Below, in pieces: positions 10,520 through 23,693 of a stretch of 64,000 nucleotides of DNA. The DNA is from Kingdonia uniflora (lineage: Eukaryota > Streptophyta > Magnoliopsida > Ranunculales > Circaeasteraceae), in the NCBI GenBank assembly GCA_014058105.1, contig JACGCM010000440.1:2666001-2730000 (forward strand), read 5' to 3'. A model generated the notes under the pieces. That model was not told the origin of the DNA. It saw only the letters and a program-made list of their open reading frames with translations, and searched no databases. Position numbers and translations under genes: made by a program. The first letter of the stretch is position 1. Each line of letters starts with the position of its first letter.

Positions 10520-11131
10520 TGTAATGGCCTAATTCCGTAAGCTCGAAGTGGCTTGGAATTAGCTCTTGCACCAATATACCTGTGACAAAATTTGATAGAA
10601 AGCAAGAAATGATACTAGTGGTTTAGCGTAAAAAACCTTTAAATAGGTAAAAAACCATGACCTCAAGTTGAGGGTTTTTGTAATAGTGATTTTTATTGCT
10701 TGAGACTGATATATCTTATTACAAGTGTTCTCTTGACCTAGAAATGCTTGATCTTGTGAATATGAAGTTTTTAAGAATCTATAAAATATAGTTTTCTTTG
10801 TGACTTCTCATGTATATTTCTGGTCCTTGTCTCTTCTGGAACTTTTTCTTTATATATACCTTCTTCCCAGTTCTTGATCGTGCTGAAGCACGTCCTCCGA
10901 ACAATGTGGTTAATAGCGGTTAACTGAGTAGCTGTTGAGTTCATGAGAAACAAGTGGCTTTGACTTGTTCAAGTTTTTTTGTTTGAGCTCTACCTATATT
11001 TTTCATCAGTTCATGGAGTAGGTGGAAATGTTGGCTGTTAAAGTCATGCGGATAATGCGGGAGTCTGATATGAAGGTAGTTCAAACTAGAGATAACCCAA
11101 CTTGGGTAAGGTCGAGGGGTAGGCCCCTACA
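10520..11131 (-). repeat. A 3' LTR
   Basis: It is the direct copy of 47752-48363, with many scattered transitions between the two. A TATA box (TATATATAAAG on the minus strand, about 10847-10857) matches TATATAAAG at 48077-48085 in the other LTR. Confidence 0.9.
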
Positions 11132-11171
11132 ATCTCCCCATCATAACCAAAGTCACGTGTGACTTTGGTTG
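11132..11171. promoter_or_regulatory. A polypurine tract and adjacent CACGTG palindrome
   Basis: Minus strand TGATGGGGAGAT directly abuts the 3' LTR and is the plus-strand priming tract. Just inside, at about 11149-11170, CCAAAGTCACGTGTGACTTTGG forms a near-perfect 22-bp palindrome centred on the plant G-box CACGTG. It could serve the antisense (plus-strand) gene that starts here. That role is inferred. Confidence 0.65.
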
Positions 11172-13325
11172 TGAAATAATTTGTGGGTATATGGGTATTC
11201 GGGTTGGAAGTTTAAATAATGAAGGAAATAATGATGGTGTTTGACTACATGAAAAATACATATGTTATGGGGGGATGTATGTGCATTAAATATTGATGGG
11301 AATATTGATGTATGTGACGGTTAGGGTTTGAAAAGTTTTGTCTATATTGAATGATGACATTAGGGAAAATGTTCATGCACAATAAATATAGGGTTATATA
11401 AATAGTACTTGTACTAAGGTTTGTGGCAAAGTACACTTGTTTGGTGGAAAAGTACACTTGTTTTTTGTCAAATCTTTAAAAGTTTTGAAGATGGTGAAGA
11501 CCCGGAGAATGGTTCATGAAGAGAGAATTGCTAAAAATGTAGAGATTGAAGCTAAAATATTTTGGTGATCAGTCCTTGGAGATGCCTATTCCCATTCTTG
11601 TTCCTTCGACGTATCAAGGAATGTCGGAAGATAAAACTGTCGAAGCTGAGGAAAATTTTTACTGCATGTAGAGGTTTTCTTACATTGTCGTAATAGGCGA
11701 GCAACGTTGGGTTTATCTCCGGATAGGACAAGGTTCAGTTGGCAGATGTAGGGATAGGCGTAACTGCGAGGCAGTTGCGCTGATATCTTGCATTGGAATG
11801 GATTCTATGGTTAGGTCCTCTTCATCTCTACCAACTTTGCGAGGGTTGTGGTTATAGAAGAGGCGGCGATGATAGTGGAGGAGGAAGATGGAGAATGGAA
11901 GTCTGCTTCTGTACTTTCATCGTTCCTCTGCGTTGAGAAGACCTTTAGTTTGAAGAGTTGGTTCAAGCACAAATTTATCATCTTCCATAGTTTCCATTTG
12001 AAGTTCGACTAGACGTCGACCAAACTCATGGGAGGGAGGATATTCATAATTTCCAATGTCTACTTTGCATTAGGGTAAGAAATCACTGAAGTAGAACGAA
12101 CTGAAGGATTTGACGTCTCGGAGTGTCTGAAAGACATGTTAGCTGTAAAAGAACTTAAAAATCTTGTTATCTGTAAAGTACCTGATATCGGAGTACTTGA
12201 AAGATTTGGTATCTGTAAAAGCACTTGAAAAACTTGTTATCTATAAAAAGTACTTATAATTTGATTCGAGATGAATAAAATTTGTTATCCAAACTCTGTG
12301 CTAATATAAAATAGAACAACTCTGATAATCGAGCTATGAATAAATTTAAAGATTTTGAATATTGGATGAAATGAAACGTGTGAGATTTAGAAAGTATACT
12401 TTTTATAATAATCGAGCTGTTAGAATTATGTTTGTGAAATGAAATATGTGTAAGAATTTTTGTTCGACTTGGGGGCTAAAAATTTAGGAGAGAGAGAAAG
12501 TTGTAGAAATTTTTGAAGGAGAAGTTCGAGCTCAGAGAGATCATTCCAGAATACTTGATTTGGAAAGAATAAGATCGATTTAGAATAGGAAGAGATGGAC
12601 GAGGTCGATAAGAAGAATGTATAAATAAGGGGGGAATTGCTAGTTAAAATGTATAAATAAGGGGGGAACGAGTTTTAAACTAGTGGAAGAATATAAGAAT
12701 GATGTGGACTCAATCTGAGAGAATTCATTATGCCGCCGAGGGGCGGTTGGTGATAAAGATAGCCAAAGTGTGCTAGTAGATTTTTGGATTGTTGGATTAT
12801 GATGCTGAGCAGCCAGTGAGGGAGGTTCAAGTTGAAGGTTTAGATGGGATTGGGAGAGAATGCGAATATGAACGTCACTTTTACGAAGAGATGTTTTGAG
12901 TAATCGTGGTGGATCCTGTAGCTCGAAAGATGCAGTGAGATCGGTTATTGCAGAGGATATCGAATTGGAAGATGCGAGGATTGCTGGAGGATACTTGATC
13001 GGATGTGGTTCCCCGTGTCATCAATGCTGTTTTAGGTGTAATTATATGTGAGGTGAATAAAGTGAATTTAAATATGGATGACACCAGTGTATCTAATTAT
13101 ATGAGTTTGAATAATTTCAAAGAAATGCGATGAGCATAATAGTTGAATCGATCATCTATTTTTTTGAATGCTGTTTCTGACTATTGTGAAAAAAAACTAA
13201 TTTGAAAAGTTTTGAAATTTTGTGAACTTTACGTCAGCACTTTAATAATAAGACGAAGAAAAATTTGAAAAAATAGGTAGCTTGTTATTTTTCTCTTGTG
13301 CTAAAGCTGTAAAATCTGATTGTGT
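11172..13325 (+). other. A 3' region, upstream part of the antisense transcription unit
   Basis: No long ORF. A plus-strand TATA box (TATATAAATA, 11395-11404) is followed by a start codon at 11491 opening a short basic peptide (MVKTRRMVHEERIAKN) that stops after about 25 codons. TATA-box positions are comparable with those 180-190 bp inside the 3' LTR of B and C. The rest looks non-coding. The stretch ends with TGTGT, the target copy of C. Confidence 0.4.
12620..12659 (+). promoter_or_regulatory. Duplicated TATAAATAAGGGGGGA
   Basis: TATAAATA followed by a purine run occurs at 12620 and again at 12652, within a repeated segment of about 20 bp (32-bp period). The form resembles the antisense TATA boxes of B (34703) and C (23147). 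It is a candidate promoter for the plus-strand ORFs that continue after element C, with no further support. Confidence 0.4.
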
Positions 13326-13809
13326 TGTAGTAGCACATTTCCCAGATTTGGCAAGGATCAGCCGACATAACATAGTCGAAGACAGTCAGCATTTACATAG
13401 TCAAAGATAGACAGTAGTTGAGAAGTTACCGTAAGTCCTTGACCTGCCAAAAGTAGCCGTTGTGCCTGGTTAAGAAAGAGTTGTTAGAGATCCGTGAAGT
13501 TTGCCCACTTCCCCCATAATAGGAGACTATTTCTTTCCTTTTGTAAAACTGGTTGTATCTACTATAAATACAGGCAGATAATAGATTATTTGGATCTGAA
13601 ATCCTACTACATTTATTTCTTTACCCTACAGTCACTCAAAACTTGTAATAACTAGTAGCATATTGAATTTTACATCAAAATCCTCCTCGAAGTCGTGGTT
13701 TTCTCAGGCTTTACTGAGTTTTCCACATAAAATCTCACTTGTTTAGTATTGCACATTCCGTACAAAAAGTATTGGCAAATATTATCCATCCAAAAAATAC
13801 GCTATTACA
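13326..13809 (+). repeat. C 5' LTR
   Basis: 484 bp. TATA box TATAAATA at 13563-13570, also seen (as CTATAAATTCAGG) in the 3' LTR near 25435. It differs from the 3' LTR by many transitions and a deletion of about 20 bp near the start of the 3' copy. Confidence 0.95.
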
Positions 13810-13810
13810 A

Positions 13811-13829
13811 TTGGCGGCGTCTGTGGGAA
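13811..13829 (+). promoter_or_regulatory. C primer binding site
   Basis: TTGGCGGCGTCTGTGGGAA starts right after the LTR. Element B has the related TACCGTCTGTGGG and element A TTGGCACCGTCTCTAGG at the equivalent place. I do not assign the tRNA. Confidence 0.75.
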
Positions 13830-13872
13830 TTACCACATTTTTTCTTTACCACCCCCGATAAAAAAGAATCCA

Positions 13873-15580
13873 ATGACAAATATGAATCTCCGAAGCCATT
13901 CCAGTACTCTAAAAGATCATGAGATCAATCCCATACCAAAAACAGTCGATCTGCACAACGCAGTGATTGAACTTCAAAAATAGATGGAATAAAAAAAAGC
14001 CAAAAGATTGGAAGATCAGCGCATTTATTCTCAAGCTCTTCAAGTGATAAGAGAAGAAAGAAGGAAAGATTTGGACCAACAATGTCAAACACATCCGAAG
14101 GAGATGGAGAGATTAAGGAGAACTCAAGATCGAATTACTCGCCATCAAGCGTCACTACCACAAGCCCGAAGTAATCATCGGTCAAGAACAACTCGAAGAG
14201 ATGATGAGCGTAGAGAAGACGAATTACAGACTTTTTGTTATAGATCCAGAAATCTAGATATAGGTTCTCGGCATTTTGGTTTGATATCCTCGGCATCGGC
14301 AATTCTAGGAAGTCAACGCACGCGTCATTAAACTTCACCACCACCAGATAAAAGACCAATCAGGGATTAATTTGGACCAGTAGGACATAGAGATTTTGAT
14401 CTATAAATCATAACCTTACTAATTCCTCCTCCACAGTTCATCACCTTGGATGACCTAAACAACATAATCCATGCCATACACTCTGGTATCCCAGGCTGAA
14501 GATCTGTACTTGACATAATTGAAACAAACCCCATCACCCCTTATCTCAAAGTCATGCCCATTCTAAATAATTTCCACATGTCAAAATTCATTCAATATGC
14601 AGTTCTCACTGGTTCGCTTACCCATGTATGACATTTCAAAGTCACAGTGGGATTATACTCCAAACATGACCACATGTTATGCAGGCTATTTAACATGAAC
14701 CTGAAAGAAGAACTACTCTGATGGTTCCATACAATCCAAGAAGACTCCATCACCATGTTCATCCAGTTGCAGCACCTATTTGAAACTAATTATGCATACG
14801 CTAAGGACCGAGATATTACTGTAGAATCCTTGTTTTTCTTCTAGCAGGGCACAAAAGAAACCTTGGTGAGTTCTTACAAGCATTTCTTATAAGAAAAATG
14901 GAAAATTGGGTATTCAGATCCCAAAATTGTTGTTCTAGCCTTCATCTCAGCCCTACACATTGACTCTAAAGTTTGTGAAGAACTAACTATGCACATGCCA
15001 AGAACGGTGACAGAGATGATTGATGTAGTTAATAACTACATCAAACTAGAACGATCCAAGAAGGATAAAATGAAGAACTCCTCTGCCATTCATTCTCGAG
15101 AAACAGTTCTTTCTCTACTCTGAATGTCGACCACAACTGAAGTACCCAAACAACATGGCAGAAACACCGATAATAACATGAGACCCGACATAAAGGATGA
15201 AAGACCCGACAGACCTGTCCCAGTTCTGCCCCTAATAACAACGACTTTCTCTGTTATCTTACCAACGATAAAGTAAGATGAGTGTTATCGAGCACCACAA
15301 ATAATACCAAATATCCCCAGCAAGCCTTTATGTCAGTATCACAATATGCATAGTCACAAAATTGACAACTGTTACTCTCTCATTCAAATCTTTCATCGCA
15401 TCCTCTTGGCTGGTAAGCTTCATAATTACGTTCTCGACATTCAAAAGTTTCTCGAGGATGAGACAAAGAATAAAGACATTGAACAAAATTAGGGTCAGGG
15501 GAAAGCTCTCCACCTTTATCTGATCGAGATTGAAAAGGAAAGAAAAGGAAAGAAGACGATCGGATCACATCTTGTTGCAA
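13873..15580 (+). pseudogene. C gag
   Basis: The start ATG is at 13873 (MTNMNLRSHSSTLKDHE). Stops follow at 13981 and 13990 and later. An Arg/Gln-rich helix (ERRKDLDQQCQTHPKEMERL) precedes the capsid-like retrotrans_gag segment around 14430-15070 (FITLDDLNNIIHAIHSGIPG; LLWFHTIQ-like region with a stop; LFETNYAYA; VCEELTMHMPRTVTEMIDV). A Cys/His motif CQYHNMHSHKIDNC lies at about 15335-15376. Gag forms the virus-like particle and binds RNA. The same N-terminus (MNLRSHSST) starts the gag of element B, which supports the start. Confidence 0.85.
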
Positions 15581-15581
15581 A

Positions 15582-16148
15582 ATGACCTCCTCAAATAAGT
15601 TAGCAAAACTTCTTCCTAGCTCGTGCAAGTCAAAACGTCCATACCAAATTACCTTCGAAGACTGTGACACCAGCCATGTGAAATATCTTGATGATGAACC
15701 TTTAGTCATTATGCTCAAAATTGGACAAGACTACCTGTACACGCTTCTCGTCGACACAGGAAGCGTCACAAATGTTTTATTCAGAAGGGTAATCGAAGTT
15801 CTAGGACTCAGAGATTCCGTGAAAGCTTCGACAACAACAATCACCGGCTTCAATAGTTTGAAAGAATCAACCACTGGAGAAATTACTCTGCCAATTTAAG
15901 CACGGTCAGAAAGCACATTCGTCAAATTCCTAGTCATTGATTCTGTGTCCAAGTACTTGGGAATTTTGGGACATAGTTGGCTACATTCGATTAAAGCATT
16001 TCATTCTACATATTATTTAACATTAAGATTTCCAGCAGATCATGAGATCTTTGAAATTAAAGGTAGCCAAGCAGTTGTATCTATGTGCGAGAATATTACT
16101 ACCAACTCTCACACAATAAAGCTTCTCAAAGCGTATCAACTACAGTAG
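15582..16148 (+). pseudogene. C aspartic protease region
   Basis: SHVKYLDDEPLVIMLKIGQ is followed by the catalytic motif LLVDTGSVTNVLFRR (Asp-Thr-Gly intact). The frame runs to a TAA at 15898, then continues as FVKFLVIDSVSKYLGILGHS and SIKAFHSTYYLTLRFP. The enzyme cleaves the Gag-Pol polyprotein. The stop between the two halves makes this copy inactive. It is closely similar to 42238-42726 of element B. Confidence 0.9.
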
Positions 16149-16945
16149 ATAACACCCCCGCGTTAGAGCAGCATGACACAAAATTGGCTGAATCCATTAA
16201 ACTCGATGGACTCGGGAGTCACACATTCACCGGCTCCAAGTTGTCAACCGACGAAATAGAAGACATGCTCCAGCTACTTAAGAAAAATATCGACATCTTT
16301 ACCTGGAAATTCCAAGAAATGCCTGGCATTGATCGATCTATCGCGTCCCATAGACTAAGCCTCCTTCCAGATAGCAAAGCAATCATACCGAGACATCGGA
16401 ACTTGGCTCCCCTCCTCTACGAAGCCGTGAACGATAAAATTGATGAACTCCTTCGTGTAGGATTCATTCGAGAAGCTAAATATCCAAAGTGGGTTTCTAA
16501 CATTGTGGCAGTCCCAAAGAAAAATGGGAAGATTAGGGCTTGTGTTGACTACACAGAACCCAATAAATTCACACCGAAGGACAACTTTCTACTACCACTG
16601 ATCCCACAACTCCTCGACTCTATCGCAGGATGCAAACTTCTTTCTATGATGGATGCAGCCTTCGGCTCCAATCAAGTTCCACTCGCCGAGGATGATCAAG
16701 AAAAAATAACCTTCATTACTGAAAGAGGTCTCTACTGTTACACAGTGATGCCTTTCGGATTAAAGAAAGCAGGAGCTACTTACCAACGGCTTGTTACTAA
16801 AATTTTCAAAGATCATCTTGGCAAAATCATGGAAGTCTACATCGATGATATGTTCTGCAAAAACTTGAAGTGCGAAGATCATCTCAGCAACCTACAAACT
16901 ATCTTTGGTATCCTTCGCCAGTACCAGATGAAACTCAACCCATAG
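16085..16945 (+). CDS. C reverse transcriptase, open 286-codon segment
   Basis: The longest open pol piece in the window. It has the gypsy RT blocks in order: GFIREAKYPKWVSNIVAVPK, KIRACVDYTEPNKFTPKDNF, LLSMMDAAFGSNQVPLAEDD, MPFGLKKAGATYQRLV and the catalytic VYIDDM. The frame stops just after QYQMKLNP where the family continues with EKC. The first ~25 codons overlap the protease frame and are not homologous; the domain itself starts near 16230. Synthesises cDNA from element RNA in the particle. The active-site aspartates remain, but the polyprotein around it is broken. Confidence 0.9.
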   Translation: MREYYYQLSHNKASQSVSTTVDNTPALEQHDTKLAESIKLDGLGSHTFTGSKLSTDEIEDMLQLLKKNIDIFTWKFQEMPGIDRSIASHRLSLLPDSKAIIPRHRNLAPLLYEAVNDKIDELLRVGFIREAKYPKWVSNIVAVPKKNGKIRACVDYTEPNKFTPKDNFLLPLIPQLLDSIAGCKLLSMMDAAFGSNQVPLAEDDQEKITFITERGLYCYTVMPFGLKKAGATYQRLVTKIFKDHLGKIMEVYIDDMFCKNLKCEDHLSNLQTIFGILRQYQMKLNP

Positions 16946-17044
16946 AAATGCCAATTCGGTGTCGCATCTGGAAAATTTCTAGGATACCTGGCCAGCAAAA
17001 AAGGAATCAAAATCGATCCTACAAAAATCAAGGTACTCATCGCA

Positions 17045-17560
17045 ATGCCATCTCCGCGAACAAAGAAAGATATCCACAAATTTGCAGGCAAGATCGCCAC
17101 TCTTCACAAATTCATCTCCAAATCATCTGATCCATGCAAACTTCTTTACCTCATTCTTCATGGAAATCTAACTATACTGTCAAAAAAAAAACACCAGGAG
17201 ATCTTTTGGACTCCTGACTGTGAGTTAGCCTTCCAAGAATTTAAACGACACTTAGGGTATTCTCCTATAATGAGTAGTCCAGTTGATGGTAAAACACTCA
17301 CGGTGTACTTATGCACAACAGAAGACTCTATTAGTTCCGTCCTAATTCGTGAAGACAAAGGAGTAGAAAAACTGATCTACTTCATCAGCAAGACCATCAT
17401 GCCTGCTGAATAAAAAAATACACAATAGCAGAAAAGAAACTTCTCGCCTTGGTCAACAACTCTCAAATACTTCTTCCATACTTCCAAGCACATCCCATAA
17501 AAATCATTACTTAATACCCCCTTAAGCTGGTACTCTCCAAAAAAGAAAAATATTAAGGAA
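17045..17560 (+). pseudogene. C Ty3/gypsy RNase H
   Basis: Starts MPSPRTKKDIHKFAGKIATL (end of the RT thumb/connection), then FWTPDCELAFQEFKRHL, LTVYLCTTEDSISSVLIRED and KLIYFISKTIMPAE, the usual order. A stop at 17411 and frameshifts follow. In the Tat lineage this domain is the degenerate first RNase H, followed by a second one, as here. Confidence 0.85.
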
Positions 17561-17749
17561 TTCAACAATGGTCTATTTTCCTTGGCGAATATCACATCTC
17601 CTTTGAGCCCTGGTTATTTGCAAAGGACATGCAGTTACAAATTTCTTTGCAGACTTTCCAGTCGAAGACCTTGATTGGGAAGAACTCGAAGAAATATTCA
17701 CAAATGACTCAATTGCCGAACCAGATGCATAGTCACGAAGTACCGGATG

Positions 17750-18143
17750 ACGACTCTTTATTGACGGATCAGCTGGACCATGAGGATCGAGAATTGGCAT
17801 CGTTCTCATTGCGCCTTCCTATTATCGCATCGATAAAGCTATTAAACTCAACCTTTTTGCCATAAACAGTGAGACTGAATATAAAGGTATCGTCCATGGA
17901 CACGATCTCGCACTTACACTTGGCACAGAAGAAGTAGCAGTCTACGTCGATTCTTTACTCGTGGCCAATCATTACAATAAGATGTTCTGCACAGCAGGTA
18001 AAATGGTCAATTATGCGGCCCTGGTAGAAGAAAAAATAAACAAATTCAAACAAACATCAATCTCCTACTTACCTCGACAAGAAAATCACCATGCCGATGC
18101 ATTGGCGTACATCGCCACTATGCTTAGAGGCAATGAAAAATGA
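17750..18143 (+). pseudogene. C second, archaeal-type RNase H
   Basis: LFIDGSAGP (first Asp), a stop, GSRIGIVLIAPS, ETEYKGIVHGHDLALTLG (Glu), EVAVYVDSLLVANHYN (Asp) and the ending SYLPRQENHHADALAYIAT (N..AD.LA signature). This domain arrangement identifies the Tat group, which has acquired an extra RNase H next to the original one. It degrades RNA in RNA:DNA hybrids. One in-frame stop follows DGSAGP. Confidence 0.85.
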
Positions 18144-18359
18144 TCTTTAGATATCGAAATCCTCAAACATTCAAGCCTCGATATACAGTCTGCCATGTAA
18201 ATCACTATTACTGAAGACGAAGACCTTGAGGACTGGAGAAGACTGTTCTATGCATACCGCAACTCCAACATCCTCTCGAGTAACAAAGAAGAAGCCCGTT
18301 CACTTTTGGCTAAATGCCCTAAATTCACAGTTTAAGATAACGTCCTATATCGTATCATA

Positions 18360-19440
18360 GGAGGAGGACCCCTGATTGAATGCATCTCTCAAAATCAAGC
18401 CCAAGTCATAATTAAAGAACTTCACGAAGCTATATGTGGCATTCACATTTTGGGAAGATCATTAGCCCAACGGGCATTCACACATGAACTATATTAGCCC
18501 AGGATGAGACAGGACTGCAAAGATTTTGTATGAAAATGCTACAAATGTCAAATTCACGCTCAAGACATCAAAAGTCCAGCACTTGACTTGCACATTAGCA
18601 ATGTTCCCTGGCCATTCAAACGATGGGGAATCGACATCATTGGACCTTTCCATCCAGCATCAGGAAACCGAAGGTTCGTCCATGTAGCCACTAACTACTT
18701 CACAAAATGGGCCAAAGCAGTTCCTCTATGTCATATTGATGAAAATGAAGTGATCAAGTTCCTTTGGGAGTACATAATAACCAGGTTTGGCTGCCCACAA
18801 ATGATATGCTCTAACAACGGCAAGCAGCTCATCAGTGCTAAAGTCCTCACTTTCTTCTATAAGTACAAAATTCAGCTATCAACTTCCACACCATACTATC
18901 CTCAAGGCAACGGACAAGCTGAGGTGATCAACAATATCATTTAATCAGGTCTACATAAGCGCCTTGACGAAAAGAAAGGAAGATGGGTCGACAAACTACT
19001 CAGTATTCTATGGGCATATCAGACAACTCTCCAAACTTCTACTGGCTGTTCTCTATTTATGATGGTCTTCGGTACTGAAGCGGTCATACCCTCAGACCTC
19101 GATTTACCAAGTGCCCGAAGAAAAATTTCAGTTGAAGATAATGAGTTGGGTCTCCTCTGTAGCCTCAACTGGATAGAAAAAAGCCATGACAAAGCCATCG
19201 CAAACTTAGGAGGATAACATAACACATTGTAAAGGGCTTACAATAAAAAAGTTCAAAAGAGAAAGTTTGGTATTGGTGACATTGTCCTCTGACGAATCCA
19301 AGATAGTACTCGGCCTAAGAATTTTGGGAAATTGTCTAAAAACTGGGAAGGGCCCTACATTGTCAGCGACAAAACAGATAGCGGGACTTATTGGCTTATG
19401 ACAGAAGACAAAGTCCAACTTGAATTCCCATGGAACACTG
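18360..19440 (+). pseudogene. C integrase
   Basis: Zinc-binding HHCC region at about 18400-18560 (KELHEAICGIH, KCYKCQIHAQD), then the core with WGIDIIGPFHPASGNRRF (first Asp), MICSNNGKQLISAK and YYPQGNGQAEVINN (Glu). The second catalytic Asp, in SDNGKQ of relatives (element B has SDNGKQ), is Asn here by a G-to-A change. The C-terminal domain (VQKRKFGIGDIVL, RPKNFGKLSKNWEGPYIV) runs to about 19440. Several stops are present. It would join cDNA to the host chromosome; this copy cannot. Confidence 0.9.
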
Positions 19441-19970
19441 CTCAACTGAATTTTTTTATAGATAACAACTGTAATACTTATCATCGATTCTAATAAAATC
19501 ATCTTTACTATCTTTACTTGTTCTCGATCCATACTTGATAAGTATGCATCAGAACTATCATTCTATTTTATGTGAACATTATCCAATCATAGGATACTCT
19601 ACTTCACATTCCTTACTTATCAAACAAAATATAACTGTTTTATTTGTTTTTAAATCTAAATCCAGATATCCTACTTAGGATACACATCTCGTAATCCTTC
19701 ACATTACTTGCCATTTCATGGCCATCATTTACTTATCACGCCAACAGGCGTTCCTTCCTTATCTACTACAAGCTACAATCACAAATATCATTCTTATCGA
19801 ATTTAACACTTAGCATGATTTATAACATATATGCATCACAAATTTTAAAAAAACTTACTTCGAAAACAAACATTCATCATTCAAAACATCGCATAGTTAA
19901 AATGTGCTCAAGTCCCATTGACCACTTTTACATCTCTCTTTCAAAATAAATAATGTTTACACAAATCTAT
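19441..19970. other. C spacer between integrase and antisense gene
   Basis: Non-coding, AT-rich. It is where the sense and antisense genes converge. Unlike the equivalent spacers of A and B it shows no obvious tandem repeat. Confidence 0.5.
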
Positions 19971-21343
19971 TTATACTACAGGAAGGGAAACAACATCATC
20001 AATCTTTCCTAACCTCTCAGGAGCAAACACTTCCACTAATTCCTCGGGACTCAACCTATCAGCTTCGATTATCACCACATCATTGACAACTTTTCTTTTA
20101 CTGGGTACTTTGGGAGTCGCCAGAACATCATCATCTAGATCTGAATCCTCAAAGACAACACCACCAGACTTGGCCAACCCCTTATATTGATCTTTCCTTA
20201 CCTCCAACAGCTCGTACTGCCCTACATTGTGGGACCTTACCTTTTTTGTACGTATCTAGATTCTCCACCATCAACTGATCCCTAACCTCATCCAAAATCT
20301 TACCATGTTCCAACTCCATTGCCTTTCGCGCATTGGCAACCTGCTCTCTTACATCCTTCTCAAAATTTGTTCTAAGCAACGCCAAAGCCTCCTCTTTATC
20401 TTTTTCCCATGCTTTCATCGCTTCGCGAAGAGTAGCGTCCTTCGCCTTTCGCGCTTTGAGCTTGTAGGTATTCAGCATTGCATTTAGCACCTTCATATCT
20501 TTGATCAGCACTTCTTTTTTCCTTGTCAAATCATTCTCGATGTTGTTGTACGCCAGCACTTGATTTGCAAGGCCACTACTACCAAAAATGCGATCTTTTA
20601 CCTTCGTCAACAACTTCTTGATCTGCATTACATTCATAAATTAAGTATTCGAATGACATACCAGTTTCTTTAATCGAACCAAAGTAGAAAGGTTTCTCAC
20701 CTTCGACATGTTATGATGGCCCTCGCTGAGAAATGTGATCAAGCTCTCAGCCCCCACTAGACAATTATCAACTTCAGTCTGCAACATATTCGTTCCAGAC
20801 ATATAATAATCCATCATCCTCTGGACATCAACCTCAAATTCCTCGGCAAACTTGTTCTTCAACGACTCTCCACTCCCATTTTTCTTCAGGAGTACACTTG
20901 TCACACCCTATGGAGGACGCATATCCAACACAACAACTGGCTTATCAGTTTTTACCTCCTCTTCTGTCATCGACCGTCAAGTATTCCTCTTATAAGGAAG
21001 TAACGAAGCAACTACTTCACTCGCTACCCTTTTCTTTTTACTCTTTCCCAATATTTCTACAAACATCGAGTCTATCTCCGTATCAGTTGTGTACCCCCAG
21101 CCAAGGAAGGATTTTCAAATGACAGACTGGACTCTGCGGCCCTCTTGTTTTTTGCTGACACCTTTCCATTAATGACTGACACTTCTAAACCTTTTCCCCT
21201 CGACCTCTTTAAACTGGCCTCCTGAAAAAGAGTACTCACACGATCCTGGTCGATGATAAGATTATCAATCCTACCGAAGAACCCCTTCCTAATCTTGTAC
21301 AATTTTTCTTTTACTTCCAACTTCCTATTGACCTCCTTCAAAG
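19971..21343 (-). pseudogene. C antisense gene, C-terminal coiled-coil exon(s)
   Basis: Begins after the acceptor at 21344-21345 with ALKEVNRKLEVKEKLYKIRK and FFGRIDNLIIDQDRVSTLF, shared with element B (37692 onward). A linker leads to long Lys/Glu/Ala-rich heptad regions at 20904-20641 and 20637-20200 ([52 protein letters not shown]). The acidic end finishes at 19971 (DLDDDVLATPKVPSKRK, LSPEELVEVFAPE). Coiled-coil tails are typical of the 'putative gypsy-type transposon' ORF of Tat elements. Function is unknown. Stops break it. Confidence 0.75.
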
Positions 21344-21406
21344 CTGTACATAAATGAAATACAGTTAGAAACAATTCACATCACATTCAACACTTCAAAT
21401 ATTGAC

Positions 21407-22237
<831 letters not shown>

Positions 22238-22969
22238 TTTAAAGAACTTGAAAAATAGATTTCATTTTTTGCAACAATTAATATCTATCATATCTGATAC
22301 ATATATATGTTCATATGTTCATATTTACAAATGTTGTCGAGTCTAATCTCCGATATATGATTCTCACATTACTATCTGCTACTATCATTTATGTCAGTTA
22401 TATTTATTACAATCAGTTCTTGATAAGATTTAACTACTTATTCCTTGAGTCTTAAAAACATCGACTACTTTACTAATTGTCATTTATGTCAATCTTCAGG
22501 AAATCAGGAGTTCTCAAAGTATACTTCTCCTGTTTTTTGCCAAAACTATTGCACTTCAATTTTTTTTACGGGATATCACCTTCTCCGGCGTAAAATTCGG
22601 CCAAATCAAAACTAACAAATGTCATTTTTTGACAATATCGGTGAGATCCAAACCAATTCCCTACGGTCACGCCATACTCACTACGACGCCAACCAATCTC
22701 TCTCTCCATTCCTTGCCACCAATTTATTACATCACTCTCACCTAAATACCTTTATAAACTGCTATGACTACAATGTCTTTGAAAAAATACCATTAATGAT
22801 CACTATTCAACCTCTATCATCCAAACCCTAAACACTGTCGAATCTCAAATAGCTTCCAATCTATCTAACCCTTAACAAATTCCTTTACCAATAACCTACA
22901 CATACCTACATCTGCAACTACTTACAAATAAACCATCAATAATCATACAAAATTAACACAGTTACTAAC

Positions 22970-23174
22970 CTTGTATTCGCGCTGCTTTGGTATCCCCTTG
23001 TTTCGCCCGCTTTGCTTTCTTAATCAGTACATTGATCTCCTCCTTCCTAATTGTTGACAATGAATCCAATGACGAGCACAAATAATTTGCACTTGAGAGA
23101 ATTTTTTCAGAGTTTGTAAAATGTGAATAGTTTCCCACCTTAGAGCTATTTATAGACCCCACGTGACGGTTCAT
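22970..23174 (-). promoter_or_regulatory. C antisense leader exon with CACGTG-TATA pair
   Basis: On the minus strand CACGTG (23160-23165) is followed 5 bp later by TATAAATA (23147-23154), an ordinary plant core-promoter arrangement. Downstream the sequence runs to a donor CAAG|GTTAGT at 22970, then a 723-bp intron to the main exon. Element B has the same order: CACGTG, TATAAATA, donor AAG|GTTAGC and a 717-bp intron. A short open frame (MNRHVGSINSSKVGNYSHFT) overlaps the TATA box and is also partly alike in B. Confidence 0.6.
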
Positions 23175-23693
23175 TGCACCGCTTCGCGACCATTCGAGTA
23201 ATCGTGCATAACGCCTTAAAAGTCTTTGACTCTTTGCCTTCTCAGAACCATCAAACCCCTACATTATTGATCCAATCCTTCCATATCTCATAGAATTTCT
23301 TCTGACATATTCATATTCAACAAAGAACAACCTATCTTATCACAAAGATGATGTATATCATCTTCCTTATACTTCAATATTTCACCTACAGGACCACACC
23401 TCGCCATATTTAATCCTCTCATTACCTTCACCATTTTTACCTTATTTGGAATCCCTATATCTACGGCAAATCTTCATCAATCCGACCAATTTTTAAAATT
23501 TTATTCGACATTACAAATACACCGAGTAACACATTACTACATTCCACAATTTAACTAAGTTCAAAAAATATTCGATAATAATTTGACATAACAAAACATC
23601 GACAACGTCATTCCGACACCAATTTCTATTATCATTTCATTTTCGAAAACAAGACGACCATTTCATTTTATACATTTACAAATTTAATTCGCA

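Noticed and set aside
12620..12659. Duplicated TATAAATAAGGGGGGA as proven promoter of the A antisense genes
   Set aside because: Only the TATA similarity supports it. No conserved partner at the same place in B or C, so it is listed only as a candidate.
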